Assembly (NCBI RefSeq): GCF_021869535.1
Contig: NW_026262701.1
Coordinates: 3,053,501-3,117,500 of the forward strand
DNA from: Mytilus californianus
Taxonomy: Eukaryota > Mollusca > Bivalvia > Mytilida > Mytilidae
Reading direction: 5' to 3'
Length of the DNA: 64,000 nt
Shown: positions 45,401-59,400 of the stretch, piece by piece
How positions within the stretch are numbered: position 1 is the stretch's first letter
Layout of the letters: each line of letters starts with the position of its first letter
The notes under the pieces: generated by a model
Seen by the model: only the letters and a program-made list of their open reading frames with translations
Told to the model about the DNA's origin: nothing
The model's database searches: none
Translations under genes and position numbers: made by a program

Positions 45401-48400
45401 AATATAACCCTAAATGGAGTTTCAATAATATAGTTTCATATAAACTGAATTTTCTTTTTCTTAAAAGCTTCAAATAATCTCCCATCTTTGGAATTTTTTA
45501 GTTCCAAGTCTTAATTTATGAATAAAAGGACATTTGGGGTATACATTAATAAGACAGCAACCTAACTCGTATAATGACATAAAAAACCAAAATACATCCC
45601 AAGGTCATCATACCAATCTCTATTAAAAGACAGGTGTCTATACTAAAATAGTTTTTGTGTAAAGATATCACAGCATTCGATATACATGTGCTGGTTTTGA
45701 CAATACAGTGATAGTAAATATATGCAGGAAATTTTTTTTCTATTGTCATGTATGTCTTCATTATGTTTGATTAAAGTTTATTTTTCCTTTTGAATAACAT
45801 GAAAATAATTAGAACAACAAATCAACAAAAGTTATACTTAAACAAAATTATACATAAAATATATGAAATCATTATTCACCAATTATCAGACCTATATTAC
45901 TGTAACTGTCTGTGATGTATTGTTAAGCTTTGACTGGTGGATCCCAATTATTGTCACATTAACATATTATGTCTGTTTTGGATTCTCACCCAATTTTGTC
46001 CATATAACGGAACTATAAACAAATGTCATACAAGTGGGAGGTTTAGCTAGCGATAAAACTAGGTTTAACCCACCATTTTCTTTGGAAAATGTATGTACCA
46101 AGTCAGGAATATGTCTATTGTTGTCCATTTGTTCAGTTTGTTCATAAAGTCTAACATTTGATTTTGTCAGTTTTTTGGACTTCCCCTTTTTGAATTTACC
46201 TTGGAAATCAGTATTTTTGTTAATACTTTTTTACTATTATTTTTTTTCAGATCTTTAATGTGTTTGAAGGAAAAGAAGTTGACCAAAGACCCAACCTACA
46301 TGAAAGAGCCATATCAGCTTTAACATACTTCAATCCTCTAAAATATCTTATAACAGCTGCTATTGATGGGTCAAGTAAGTTAATTTTAATAGTCTCTAAT
46401 CCACACTTTTCACAGCACAAAATCTAGCAAACTCTTGAAGAATAATTGGATTCTTTAATCCAGTAATTGAGGTTATATGCACAATATAGTAGCCTCAGTG
46501 ACCGAGTGGTCTAAGTAGTCAAACTACTGTATCACTAGCCTGTCAACACTGAGGTTGTGAGTTCGAATCCCACACATGGCAGGTGCATTTGACTCCAATC
46601 ATAATTGACTAGGATTGTCAGTTTTCCTAGTGAAGGTCAGTGGTTCTCTCAGGGCACTCTGGCTTCCTCCACCAATAAAAACTGACTGCCATGAAATAGC
46701 ACAATAGTGCTGAAAATGGCCTTAAACACCAATCAATCAATCAATCATATGCACGATTTGTTTCAGGTGAACAGTAATAGAAACATTTTCTTCAATTCCT
46801 TGTGTATATTGTAAACTTGGATATGTACATTGTATGATGGCTCATTTCAAAGCTGTCAGACATTTTCACTTTAGTCATTTTAAATTTGGATATGATATGA
46901 GATAAATATTTCTCTGTTAAGGGAAACCTGCATTACTCTCTTTAATACTGCTTCTCTAAGTGAAAAATACAAATTTTCATAAATTGAAATTCTCTGGAAA
47001 TTCAACACTTTGCTGCAAACATTTGATAACTTCATATTTTGTTACACTTATTTTATAAATATCTTTTAAGAAATTTAAATATCTCTTGTGTTGAAGAAAT
47101 GTAGAATTAGTGGAAAGCCTTTTATTTTGTTATAGTAAAAGTATGGGACAGTAAAGAATGGTTTCTACAGATGGTGTTTGTGGGTCATACTCAATCAGTG
47201 ACATCATTAGCTGTTTACCCAGAAGGCCCTGCAATCATGTCTTCCAGTAAAGATAGGACTGTTCGAGTCTGGAACTTAGATTCCTGCGATGAAATGGATA
47301 GGTAATTTCTAATTTTCAGAGAGAAAACTGAAAAGTGAGGCAAAAATGACATGTAAAGCAAGTGTCAAATGAATTAACAATTAATAACTATGAATGAATG
47401 GCAGCTAAAATTCAATGACTCACATAAAGTTGTGTAGATCTTAGAACTGAAAAGGAAAAATAATTAACTGATTAATGGGATATTGAAATATGAAAAAAGG
47501 TATCAGAAATTGCAGAAAAAACATCTAAAAAAAAAAGCTGTACACAAATATAATTTATATAATTTCTGATTTATGTTTTTTTCTAGTGAAGAAACTAATA
47601 TAATATGAAGAATGTGACCATTTAATGATGTTTGATTTGTTTGTCTTTAGAGCCAAGGTGGATGAGACACCAGAGGGTATGGCTACAGAACTAAACTATG
47701 ATAAGTTTCTAACCTGGTCGGGGACACATGTAGATATGTGGAAAATACAACATCTGTATAACATACACACTGCTATAGGGTAAGTAAAACTGAGGGACCA
47801 TTGCTCTAGTAAATATAAAATCTGTTTACATAATGACCAATGGTTGGATGAATCCAACAAGCAACAATCTGTATAACTTACACACTGCAAGAGAGTATAT
47901 AAACATTGTGACGATTGGTCATATAAATGTACTGAAATTTTGTAAGGATCACCATTGAAAGTTAAATTCACAGCAAAAATGTTATTGGATAAAAGTTTCC
48001 CAACTGACCAACATGGAACCTTAATTAACATTGGATGAAGTAGCTTGCAGTATATTTTGTTTAAAGTTGGCTTTACTGACAATAAATCTTCAGGGTAAAA
48101 TGTTGCATTCTGACAAAATAAGTTTCTGGGTTAAATGTTGCTTTCTGACAAAATAAGTTTCTGGGTTAAATATTGCTTTATGACAAAAAGATCTTCTCTC
48201 TAAAAGGTTGCTTAACTGAACAACAGTGGTTCTTGATTTTAACTGACTATACTAGATAGTATGGTTAAAAGTTGTTTTACAGACCAACTGTCTTTTTGTC
48301 TAAAGGTTAAAAATTGGCTTTAATGATTAACTGCTTTCTGTGATAAAGTGGATATACTGATCAAAAATATTTCTTGGTTACTGGTGGCTTAACTAACAAA

Positions 48401-50422
48401 CATGGGTTTTATTTAAAGTTTGCTTGACTTACCTAAAATAGCTCTTTCATAGATGGCTTAAGTTACATGTAGTGGTCTTTGTTTAAAATGGCTTGACAAA
48501 CCACCAATGTTCTTAGTTAAAGTTTAACTGACATTTTTTCTTGTTTAAAGGTGGCTTAAATAACCAACAATGTTTCTTGGTTAAAGATGGCTTAACTGAC
48601 CAACAGAGATTTTTGGTTCTAGTTGTTTTATCTGAACACCTTTTTTTCAACAAACCTTTTTACAATGTAAAAAATGGATGCAAAAGGTTAAGATACATTT
48701 TGGCTTGTATATATATTACAAATGCTGCTATATAATAATATATTATTGATCTGATTGGAATTATTTAATTTCACACTGTATATGGTGAGCATTGGAGGAT
48801 AAAACTAGAAGAGGTACCGGTATCACTGGATTTTTCAAAAACTTTTTCAGTGAAAAAGAATTATAAACTTAAACCTACACATCTTGTATGTAATTTGTCT
48901 AATCAGATAAATGGAAGTGCGTCACATGGTATTGATTTGGTGAGACAGATCATGCATGTCATACAGATTTATTATTTTTTCTTGTTTTTATTTTTTTAGA
49001 CAAAGAGTGATGGGAATCAAACACACCTCCCATCCATTTCATCCAGTCAGATCTGTAATAGTGAGCCATGACTGTAGTATTAGGATTGTGTCGCCACCTA
49101 CTGGAGATGTGATAACTACTTTGTTACTGGACTCTAAAGTTGGAGTGGTTGATGCTGCTTATGCTATAGAATATGGTATGGTTTCTTGCCTGTATTTTTG
49201 TAGTAAAATTAAACAATAGTATCTAAGTGAGAAGAAATTTTACGAAAATTACGTAGCCATTGAACCAAAATTAGACATCTAGAGGTCAACATACAGTTTT
49301 CAGTGATAAATAAATACAAGCTTTGAATCACCCTGAGTATTGACAAGTTATAGATAATAAATAAATACAAGCTTTGAATCACCCTGAATATTGACAAGTT
49401 ATAGATAATAAATAGATACAAGCTTTGAATCACGCTGAGTATTGACAAGTTATAAATAATAAATAAATACAAGCTTTGAATCACCCTTAGTATTGACAAG
49501 TTATAAATAATAAATAAATACAAGCTTTGAATGACCCTGAGTATTGACAAGTTATAAATAATAAATAAATACAAGCTTTGAATCACCCTGAGTATTGACA
49601 AGTTATAGATAATAAATAAATACAAGCTTTGAATCACCCTGAGTATTGACAAGTTATAGATAATAAATAGATACAAGCTTTGAATGACCCTGAGTATTGA
49701 CAAGTTATAGATAATAAATAAATACAAGCTTTGAATCACTCTGAGTATTGACAAGTTATAAATAATATAAATACAAGCTTTGAATCACCCTGAGTATTGA
49801 CAAGTTATAAATAATAAATAAATACAAGCTTTGAATCACCCTGAGCATTGACAAGTCATAAACAATGAATTTACCAATGGCTACATAACATTTGCCATTT
49901 AACATGTTTAACAGCTTCAAATCAAAAGAAAAAAAAAACAAAAATAGGCATGTTTCAGATTTTTATACTTCTTAGAAGAAACGCTGATTGATTATAGATT
50001 TAAATTTATTGATACATCATGTTGTATTGTATTCTTTCAAGAGAGATAATCATACACTATATATATATAAGTCTAAAATGAAAACAACGTTCAAACCTAT
50101 GATTGCGTTGGATAAAAACCACAATTTTTATACGTGTGCATGCAAAACAAATTTCTTGGTAGAGGGGTCTAAATACAGCACAAACAACATTTTCCAAAAG
50201 ACCAAAAAAGTGAAAAAGTATATTTAAACAAAACACATTTGACTAACAGGTCGAACAACGTATGTTCTTAAACCCTGCTGACTGCCATTGGCGATTGCCA
50301 AATAAATGGATCACAAGATGTAACAAAATGGATCTTTATTATTAATTTAATACCAAACAGAAAACAATAAACTTGCAGAAAAGATGGTATATATATACAT
50401 AATTACTTAGATTTATTAGTAA

Positions 50423-50466
<44 letters not shown>

Positions 50467-53400
50467 ATTACTCTAAATATCAGCACAACAATGTTAAATC
50501 TGCAAATTTGCGGAAGCAAATTTTTGTTCTTCCCTTGCCGGGATTCGAACTCATGCTATTGAGATATCTAGACAACAGCGTCTGCACTGTGTCCAGCGCT
50601 CTAGACCACTTGGCCACATAGACTGAACAAAAGTTCAGCTTTCGGTGACCTAGTGTTACCTTTCCTCGTCAGTAGAATCTAGAGTTGTAACACAGTACAT
50701 GATATATTAGACATGAAGATGGAATTGATTGCAGATTAGCTAAATTATCTATTGTAGAGGATCGTAAAATGCAGTCACAAAAATATATATATATATACAG
50801 TTATTAATCATCTATGTTAAACTATAAACACCTACAGCTATGTGATAAAAACACAGTAATATGTTTTGTCACTTAAAGCGTAAACAAATTTTGAAAGTTA
50901 TTGAAAATGATTTATATATTTTTTACAGATGATTTGTTTGTTGTTACAAACAATGGAGACATTATAAAGAGTAAAACAGACACAAATCCTTGCAGAATTA
51001 TCAACACATGGAAATGTGAGAATCCAAAAGGTTGGTAGAAAATGATCATCTTAATAAGTTTGGAGAGCTGTCATATCAATACTCATTTTATCTTGCCTGG
51101 AAAGAATATCTCAGAGTGCAAGAGACAGAGATAGTCACCCATAATCAGTAATGGCATTGACGATTTGTATATAGTAATAGTATTGGAGAAAGGGACCTAA
51201 CCATGAAAACTTAACCTTGACTGATGAATCATGAAGATGAGGTCAAGGTCAGATAACCCTGCAGGGTGGATATGTACTGGCCTAAAATATGCTGTTATCA
51301 TTATCATAGATTTTTATTACACAATGTAAACACAAATGGTTAACATTAAATGCATCAATTTTACTGCACCAGATGTGCATTTCGTCAATATGTTTTCATA
51401 GATGCTCAAGATCAATAAGTGTGAAAATAAAAAATCAAATTAAACTTGGAAGAGTCATCAAATATATAATAAACTCTTAAAACCCTAAGGCCTTCAACAA
51501 TGAGAAAAACCCATACTACAGTCGAACCTCGTTGTGTCGAACTCGGATGAGTCGAAGTAATTTCTCGGTCCCGGTAAAATTCCTGTTTGATCAATGCATA
51601 ATTACCTCTGATGAGTCGAACTCAGTTGATTCGAATACTTGGTTAAGTCGAGTACATTTTATAGTCCCGTCGAAGTGAAATTAATGTAAATTGACCCCGA
51701 TGTCTCGAAGTACAAACCAAGAATTTTCGAAAGATTCAGGTCTAATGTTGAAAATTCAAATCGGATGTATTTCTTATGTCACCTAATCATTTTCAAAAGA
51801 GATTAAAGCTGAGTAAACATACTTGTTTGTATAACAGTTAAAATGACATGTTTATGGTGACCGCTAATTAACACCTTTGTTGATCGTTCAAGCGGAATGT
51901 TAGTGTGTTGAACATTTTTCACCTGAGATAAAAACGAAACGAATTTAAATGACCCAATCCGAGATTAAATGAATCATTAGATTTAAAACTCATTAATTAC
52001 AAAAAATAAAAGAATTAAGACAATTATAATAAATTCAGGATAATTTAATGTAAAGCACACCTCATCAGAGACCGTTCAGAACTTATTTTCGTGTCGCGAG
52101 TGATTTCGTAATTTATAGTGACTGACCTTTGTAAATATTTGTGTAGACTATTGATTTTATTTGTGCAAGATTTGTATCTGTACTTCTGTAATTAATTAAT
52201 ACGAAGGACCAAAAATGGAGATTGATTACACAATCATAAAGTGTTATATCGAAAAAAAGGCACACTGTTCATTGTATATAGTTTACACAAATCTCATGCC
52301 GTATTTCATGCATTTCAAATTTATGACGACACCGTCGACCTCAGATGAGTCGAATACTTTGGTCCGGTCCCTTCGACTTCGACACAACGAGGTTTGACTG
52401 TATATAGTTGGCTATTAAAGGCCACGACATGAAAAATGAAAAACAATTCATACCAGAGAACTAATGGCATAATTAAAGACAAAACAAATTATGAAAGCAA
52501 ATATGACAAACAAGAACCAAAGACAACCACTGACTTAGGACAGGTACTTAAAGAATGTAGCATGCACGGTTAAACAAGAGTGTGAATATGATATTTTGAT
52601 ATATTTGCTTTTTGTTTATTTGATATGTCTTTTTCAGAGGCCTGTAACTATTTACTTGTGTATGAATATGTCCCTGACTTTGATACTGATGCATGGGCTG
52701 CATTTAAACGAGGTTTGGCAACAAAAAGTATCAAGAAAGATACTAGTGATGATGAAGACGATGAAGAAGAAGAAAAAAAGAAAAAATCCAAGAAAAGTCA
52801 CAATAAAACTCTCTTGCTTGGAGGAAGAAAAGATGGCTACATTTGTGTTTTTGATTGGATTACAGGAAAAGTAACATTTAAAGTTGATGTAAGATATTTT
52901 TCAATTATTGTAAAATCAGGTCTATAGATATAAGAAGATGTGGTATGAGTGCAAAGGGACAACTCTCCATCCAAGTAGTCAATATCTAGTTCGTTAGATC
53001 AGCTACATGTTATATAAATTCATCAAGAAAAAACATTTCGTTCATGAAAGTTGCGTACAGCATCAAACAGCTTGCATCCAGATGTGTATTTACATTGCAA
53101 ACATTGTATGTTAGTTGTACTTTTATACTCCTGCTCAACAGAGTCTGGGTATATAAGAATCCTCATGTCTGTCTGTCTGTCTGTCCATCCATCTGTCTGT
53201 CTGTCTGTCCATCCATCTGTCTGTCACACTTTTGTTTTTTTTAGATTAGTTGAGATTTTAAAGGAATGGAATATTTTGGACCACTAAAGACAGGTTAAAC
53301 TTGATTTTCGTTGTTTTCATCGTACTGCAACCCGAGTTATGGCACATGATTGTTTGAAAATTCAAAATTTTGTTGTTTCTGGAGCAAAAATGGAGAAACA

Positions 53401-56400
53401 CTTTTTGAAATTGATTGAAGTTAATTACACTGTTTTGGACCACTAAACACGGGTGAAATTCATTTTTTTGTCGTTTTCACCTCTACTGTTTCATAGTTAT
53501 GGTACTTGACTGTTGAAAAAATTCAATTTTTTGTAGTTTCTGGATAAAATGATCTCTCAGTTGGTGTGGGAAGGTTAGGGGATCTGTGATCAATAGATTT
53601 CAGTCCAGCTGAAAGAAGAATTAATTTTTATGCCCCCACCATAGCAGAGGAGGCATTAAGGCTTACCCTTGTCTGTCTGTACGTCTGTACGTCCATACAT
53701 ACTTCCCGATTTATTTCTGTTCTCTAACTTTAGTTTTGCCTGAACTTAATGTTATGAAACTTATATAAAATACTTAATACCACAAAACTCAGATCAAGTT
53801 CGAATTTGGGTGGCTTCACTTTTACCGTTATGCCCCTTTATAACGTTACATGCAAGCAGGGCCATCATCTGTGTCCGATGGACACATTCTCCATTCATTT
53901 CATCTTCATTTAAAAATAAAAATATCAGGTCATGAGTTGCAATTGAATGCTATAGAAGGTAACTTTATCCTTTAACAAACTTTAAAAAATGAACCTTGCA
54001 ACACAGGTCCAGACATGGTATTGGTATTTTTTTTAAGATAGCAGGATATAAATAACATTTTGAAATATATAAAAAATTGTGTCCTTTTATATTTATACAT
54101 GCCATACTACCTTAAATCTCAAAAGCTATTTTAATTATTACTTTTTTTAAATTTTAGGCTCATGGATCTAAAGGAGTATTGAGTATGATTGCCAACTCTA
54201 AACAAGATCTGGTTATCTCTGCTGGCATGGGTAAAATGTTTAACTTTGGAATTATTTGTTTGTTTTGTAGGAGTACTCTTAACAAAAAAATAAAAAATAT
54301 AAATAAAAGATAAGCTTTTAATATTTTATATTAATATTGATCAAATGAATATGTGTTTATTGCTTTCATTATATTTATCCGAAGATGCAAGGATGCTTCA
54401 TTAATTAAGATAAAAAAGTAAAATTGGAATAAGTTTTAAGAAGTACGAATAAAATACTGCAAAATGCATTAAACCAGCTGAAAGTATGGAAATAAATAGG
54501 TTTATAATGCAACTGAATGCTTGTTTCATTCCTCCAAATGTTATTGCATCATTTCAAAGATTGATTTATTTTTCAGATAACTTCATCAAAGTTTGGAGGT
54601 TATATCCATTTGCAGAGGAAGCATTAGCTCCCTTAATGGAGCCTCTGTTTTGTGCTCAGACTCCAATCCATATGACCATGCTGAAGACCAATCTGTGTGT
54701 AGCATTACAACAACAGACCACAGCTACTTACTGTATAGTTATATACAACTTGAAGGACAGAAGTAAGTCTTACATATATTATATTTAATGTAACTTTTCC
54801 CTCTGGACAGAAATTTATGGTTCATGTTTCTGAGTAAGAAATTAATTTCATTTAAGGCCATAAAAAGTTTACATTCTAATAAATTTCTAACAGTATAATT
54901 TGGAATAGTTATATGATAAAAAATTTGTGGCTAACAATTTTCTTTGCGGAGTGAGAAAAAGGTATTTGTTGGGAATTTGAAAATTTTGCTGTGCAAGTAT
55001 ATAAAAAGAAAAGACACAGCCAAAAATGAAAATTTAACAAAAAATAATATCCATATATGAAAACTACTGTATTCCATATTTAATCTTGTGCATTTTACAT
55101 TTTGTAAGGGTTCCGCGGAACCCAGTGTCTCGCCTACTTTTTCTGTTAATCGCAGGCTCAACAAAAATGAGGAAGTAAATCAATAAAAATATTCCTCTTG
55201 ATACTATCTTTTGATTGTAAGAAGCATCTGTCCAAGTTTGGTAAAAATCCAGGATAGTTTATGAATCTAATAAATGTTTAAAAACTTTAACTGCAGACTG
55301 AATGTAATGTTAACTGGAAGAAAACAAAATTTCCTTCTAGATACTAGCATTTGATCATAAACAAACTTCTGTCCAAGTTTGGTACAAATCCAAAATAGTA
55401 TAAGAAAGTTATTAAAATTTTAAAAACTTTAACCACAGAGTGAATATGTTGTTTCCTGGCAGAAAATCTAAGTCCATTTTAAAGTAAAATACGGAAAAAA
55501 TGGATTTATTTTTTTACAAAATTTACTTCTAGATACTAGCTTTTGATCATAAACAAGCTTCTGTCCAAGTTTGGTACAAATCCAAAATAGTATAAGAAAG
55601 TTATTAAAATTTTAAAAACTTTAACCACAGAGTGAATGTGTTGTTTCCTGGCAGAAAATCTAAGTCCATTTAAAAGTAAAATACGGAAAAAAATGGATTT
55701 ATTTTTTTACAAAATTTACTTCTAGATACTATCTTATGATCATAAACAAGCTTCTGTCCAAGTTTGGTACAAACCCAGGATAGTTTAAGAAAGTTATTAA
55801 AATTTTAAAAACTTTAACCACAGAGTGAATGTAATATTTCCCGGCAGAAAAACTAAGTCCATTTATAAGTAAAATACGGAAAAAATGGAATTTTATTTTT
55901 ACAAAATTTACTTCTGGATACTATCTTATGATCATAAACAAGCTTCTGTCCAAGTTTGGTAGAAATCCAGGATAGTTTAAGAAAGTTATTAAAATTTCAA
56001 AAACTCTAACCACAGAGTGAATATTTGTGGACGCCGCCGCCGTCGCCGACAAAGCCGACGGAATGTAGGATTGCTATGTCTCGCTTTTTCGACTAAAGTC
56101 GAAGGCTCGACAAAAATGATATACCCACTTGTGGTGTCTGTATATAAGTAGATGTAACTACCTTGTTAACCATCTTCATACTGTTGTCAGAGAAATGTTA
56201 GATAGATTTTTAATGAAGTAATACTGTTCTGGTATAACTGGTATTAGTATTTTTCATGGTTGACTCAAACCTTGAAATGATATTTTTCTACATAATACAA
56301 ATTTTCAAAGATGTGTTTTGTTATACCAGAAATTAAAGATCCCATGAACTAGGTTATATTCAGCAAACCACAATAATTGTTGACGCACATGAATGTTTTA

Positions 56401-59400
56401 AGTTGTTTCACAGTATTTTAAAAACATATGAAGTTGGTTAGCATCAAATGTTTTCCTTCAATATTAAAATTATTTGATATGTATAATGTATAGAAAACCT
56501 AACTAAAAATAAACATATTGTAATGTAAATTTAGCTCACCAGCAAGGCAAAGCTGACTTAAAAGCAACCGCTGAGGTTTTAAATAGTAAGTCAGAAAGAG
56601 GAGATAATTTTGTTTCACCATGGTTTTGAAAAGTTGAAAAGAAAAAAGACCTTATCTGTTGTAAATATTCTGAATAATTATTTGCTGAATTGTTTTGAGA
56701 AACTTTTCAATTTTAATTCTACATTAGTATCGGTATTCTTTTGAATGATCTACAGAAGTATTGACTAATAATTATTTTATTCCAAAAATGATTCTTGACC
56801 ATTCATATTCGACTTTTGAAAACCTGTCTGTATTTTGAAGAGTATTTGCTTGAAAAGTAAAACCTTAGCATCTATTGAATTTCCAGTGAATTGGTCGATT
56901 TGTCTATGGTTCATGACTACAACACCCTTAAGATATGAAAAAGCTTATAATGGTATTACAATTTTTCAATTACATAATGTTAAAATTCCATGTTTAGTTT
57001 AGAACCATTAGGAATTTTTAAATCTTAGTAAGACCTTTTTTAATTAAAGGTCATTGCCAATAGTATTGTTCAATTTATATAATGGTATTCCGAAAAAAGT
57101 TAATTTTAGATTTTAACACTTTTACAAAATTTTGAAGATTGCAGTAAAAATCCTTTGCTCTGAAATCATTTTATTTTAATAGTAAATGTTTCTTTATCAA
57201 TTGCATTTTCTTTATACTTTGCATTATAATATAATGACTGAAAGAGAGAATGACAGCGTCATGTGATACATCTTATTGAATTGAGGGTATTCAAAGATTG
57301 TTTTAAGACTTAACCTTTCAAGCATTTACCACAGAAGAATGTTACACATTTGTTTTTATGACAGGAATGCATTGTTTTGTTCAAAAAAGAATTTGTTTAC
57401 ACTTGTTATTGGTCCCGTACACAATAATATACACATACACTTGATCCTTGTGTCATTCCAATGCACATTAACTGGATAATCTACAAACAAAAACATAGTT
57501 ACAGTCTGGTCAGTGCTATATTTAATGACCTATACATGTTATGTCAGACAAACTGAGAATTGAATGTTTTTTGTTTGTACTTAATCCAGTATATGTTAAT
57601 TACACATATTTACATGTCCATTGAATTTAATATATTTTATTCCACTTTTCAGTTTTTAACATGCCCAAAGATCAAACAGGTTACCTTTTTGCACTTGCCA
57701 ATTTATTTTACCTAAACTATATATAGTAAACATTCAAAGGATATTGTAGTACATTAAAATTGTACGTCTTTAGTAGGCCATGTTTTTGTATATATAGAAT
57801 TTTATATAGATTTACTAAAAGCTAATTCTAAATTTACAGAAGTCTTGTTTGACTATTTAATGAAAAGCTTTTTCTAAATGATTATTCATGACATAGGAAA
57901 AGTACGATAGACAAACATGCATTTTTATCAAAGAACATTAAAATTTTTGTTTTTTATTCTACATCATAAAGTTTTCCTTTGAATGTTTACCTATCTGTGT
58001 TCTGCCTTTATTCTTTCTGAACCTTTGTAGATATATAAATTTTCTTGTAGTATTATTATATTGATGACTCGGTTACAGCAAGTTAATATAAAGGATTGTT
58101 AAAAATAAGACTCGTGTGGCTTGTGTGATTCAAAAAATAGAATTTTACTTTTTACCTGTGTGGTAGTATAAGTTGTCTGTGGCAGATATATTGCTTGCTT
58201 AATTTATTTTAAGTTGCATTGTGAATTTGCACCTTTTTTCATACAAGGTAGAATCTTATTTTTACTGGTGGATTTTTAGGCTGGAAAATCACTTGCATAA
58301 GTACTACTTTCTTAGTGTTATCCTGTCAAGCAGATTCATGGACCATACTACCAAAAAAAAAAAACAGGATATGGAAAACAGATTAATCTAGAAATGAAGA
58401 AGAAAGATTTAATTTGAATACTTGGTTGTTTGAATTGTCGGTTTTACTATCACAAACATAGTTTTGAAAGAAAATTCATAGATTTAATTTGAATATTTGG
58501 TTGTATCAATTGTCAGTTTTACTGTCACAAAAATGCTTTGAAATAAGATGAAACTTTTAATCAAATAAAGGATAATCTAGATAGCATCTGTCTGTTCTGT
58601 ATAACAATAGGGTTCTGTATAACAATAGGGTTCTGTATAACAATAGGGTTCTGTATAACAATAGGGTTCTGTATAACAATAGGGTTCTGTATAACAATAG
58701 GGTTCTGTATGACAATAGGGTTCTGTATAACAATAGGGTTCTGTATGACAATAGGGTTCTGTATAACAATAGGGTTCTGTATGACAATAGGGTTCTGTAT
58801 AACAATAGGGTTCTGTATAACAATAGGGTTCTGTATAGGTTCTGTATAACAATAGGGTTCTGTATGACAATAGGGTTCTGTATAACAATAGGGTTCTGTA
58901 TAACAATAGGGTTCTGTATAACAATAGGGTTCTGTATAACAATAGGGTTCTGTATAACAATAGGGTTCTGTATAACAATAGGGTTCTGTATAACAATAGG
59001 GTTCTGTATAGGTTCTGTATAACAATAGGGTTCTATATAGGTTCTGTATGACAATAGGGTTCTGTATAACAATAGGGTTCTGTATAACAATAGGGTTCTA
59101 TATAGGTTCTGTATGACAATAGGGTTCTGTATAACAATAGGGTTCTGTATAACAATAGGGTTCTGTATAGGTTCTGTATAACAATAGGGTTCTATATAGG
59201 TTCTGTATGACAATAGGGTTCTGTATAACAATAGGGTTCTATATAACAATAGGGTTCTGTATAACAATAGGGTTCTGTATAACAATAGGGTTCTATATAA
59301 CAATAGGGTTCTGTATAACAATAGGGTTCTGTATAACAATAGGGTTCTGTATAACAATAGGGTTCTATATAGGTTCTGTATGACAATAGGGTTCTGTATA

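Noticed and set aside
46492-46575. A tRNA gene (A and B boxes, TTCGAATCCC)
   Set aside because: It is followed by a SINE body and CAAT tail, is flanked by a target duplication, and a second copy exists at 4362; no good acceptor-stem pairing.
49209-49754. 181-codon frame LRVIQSLYLFIIYNLSI
   Set aside because: Translation of the 51-bp minisatellite.
50530-50620. A tRNA-Leu/Ser-like gene on the minus strand
   Set aside because: Arms do not fold cleanly and the downstream body plus TA tail mark it as a SINE.
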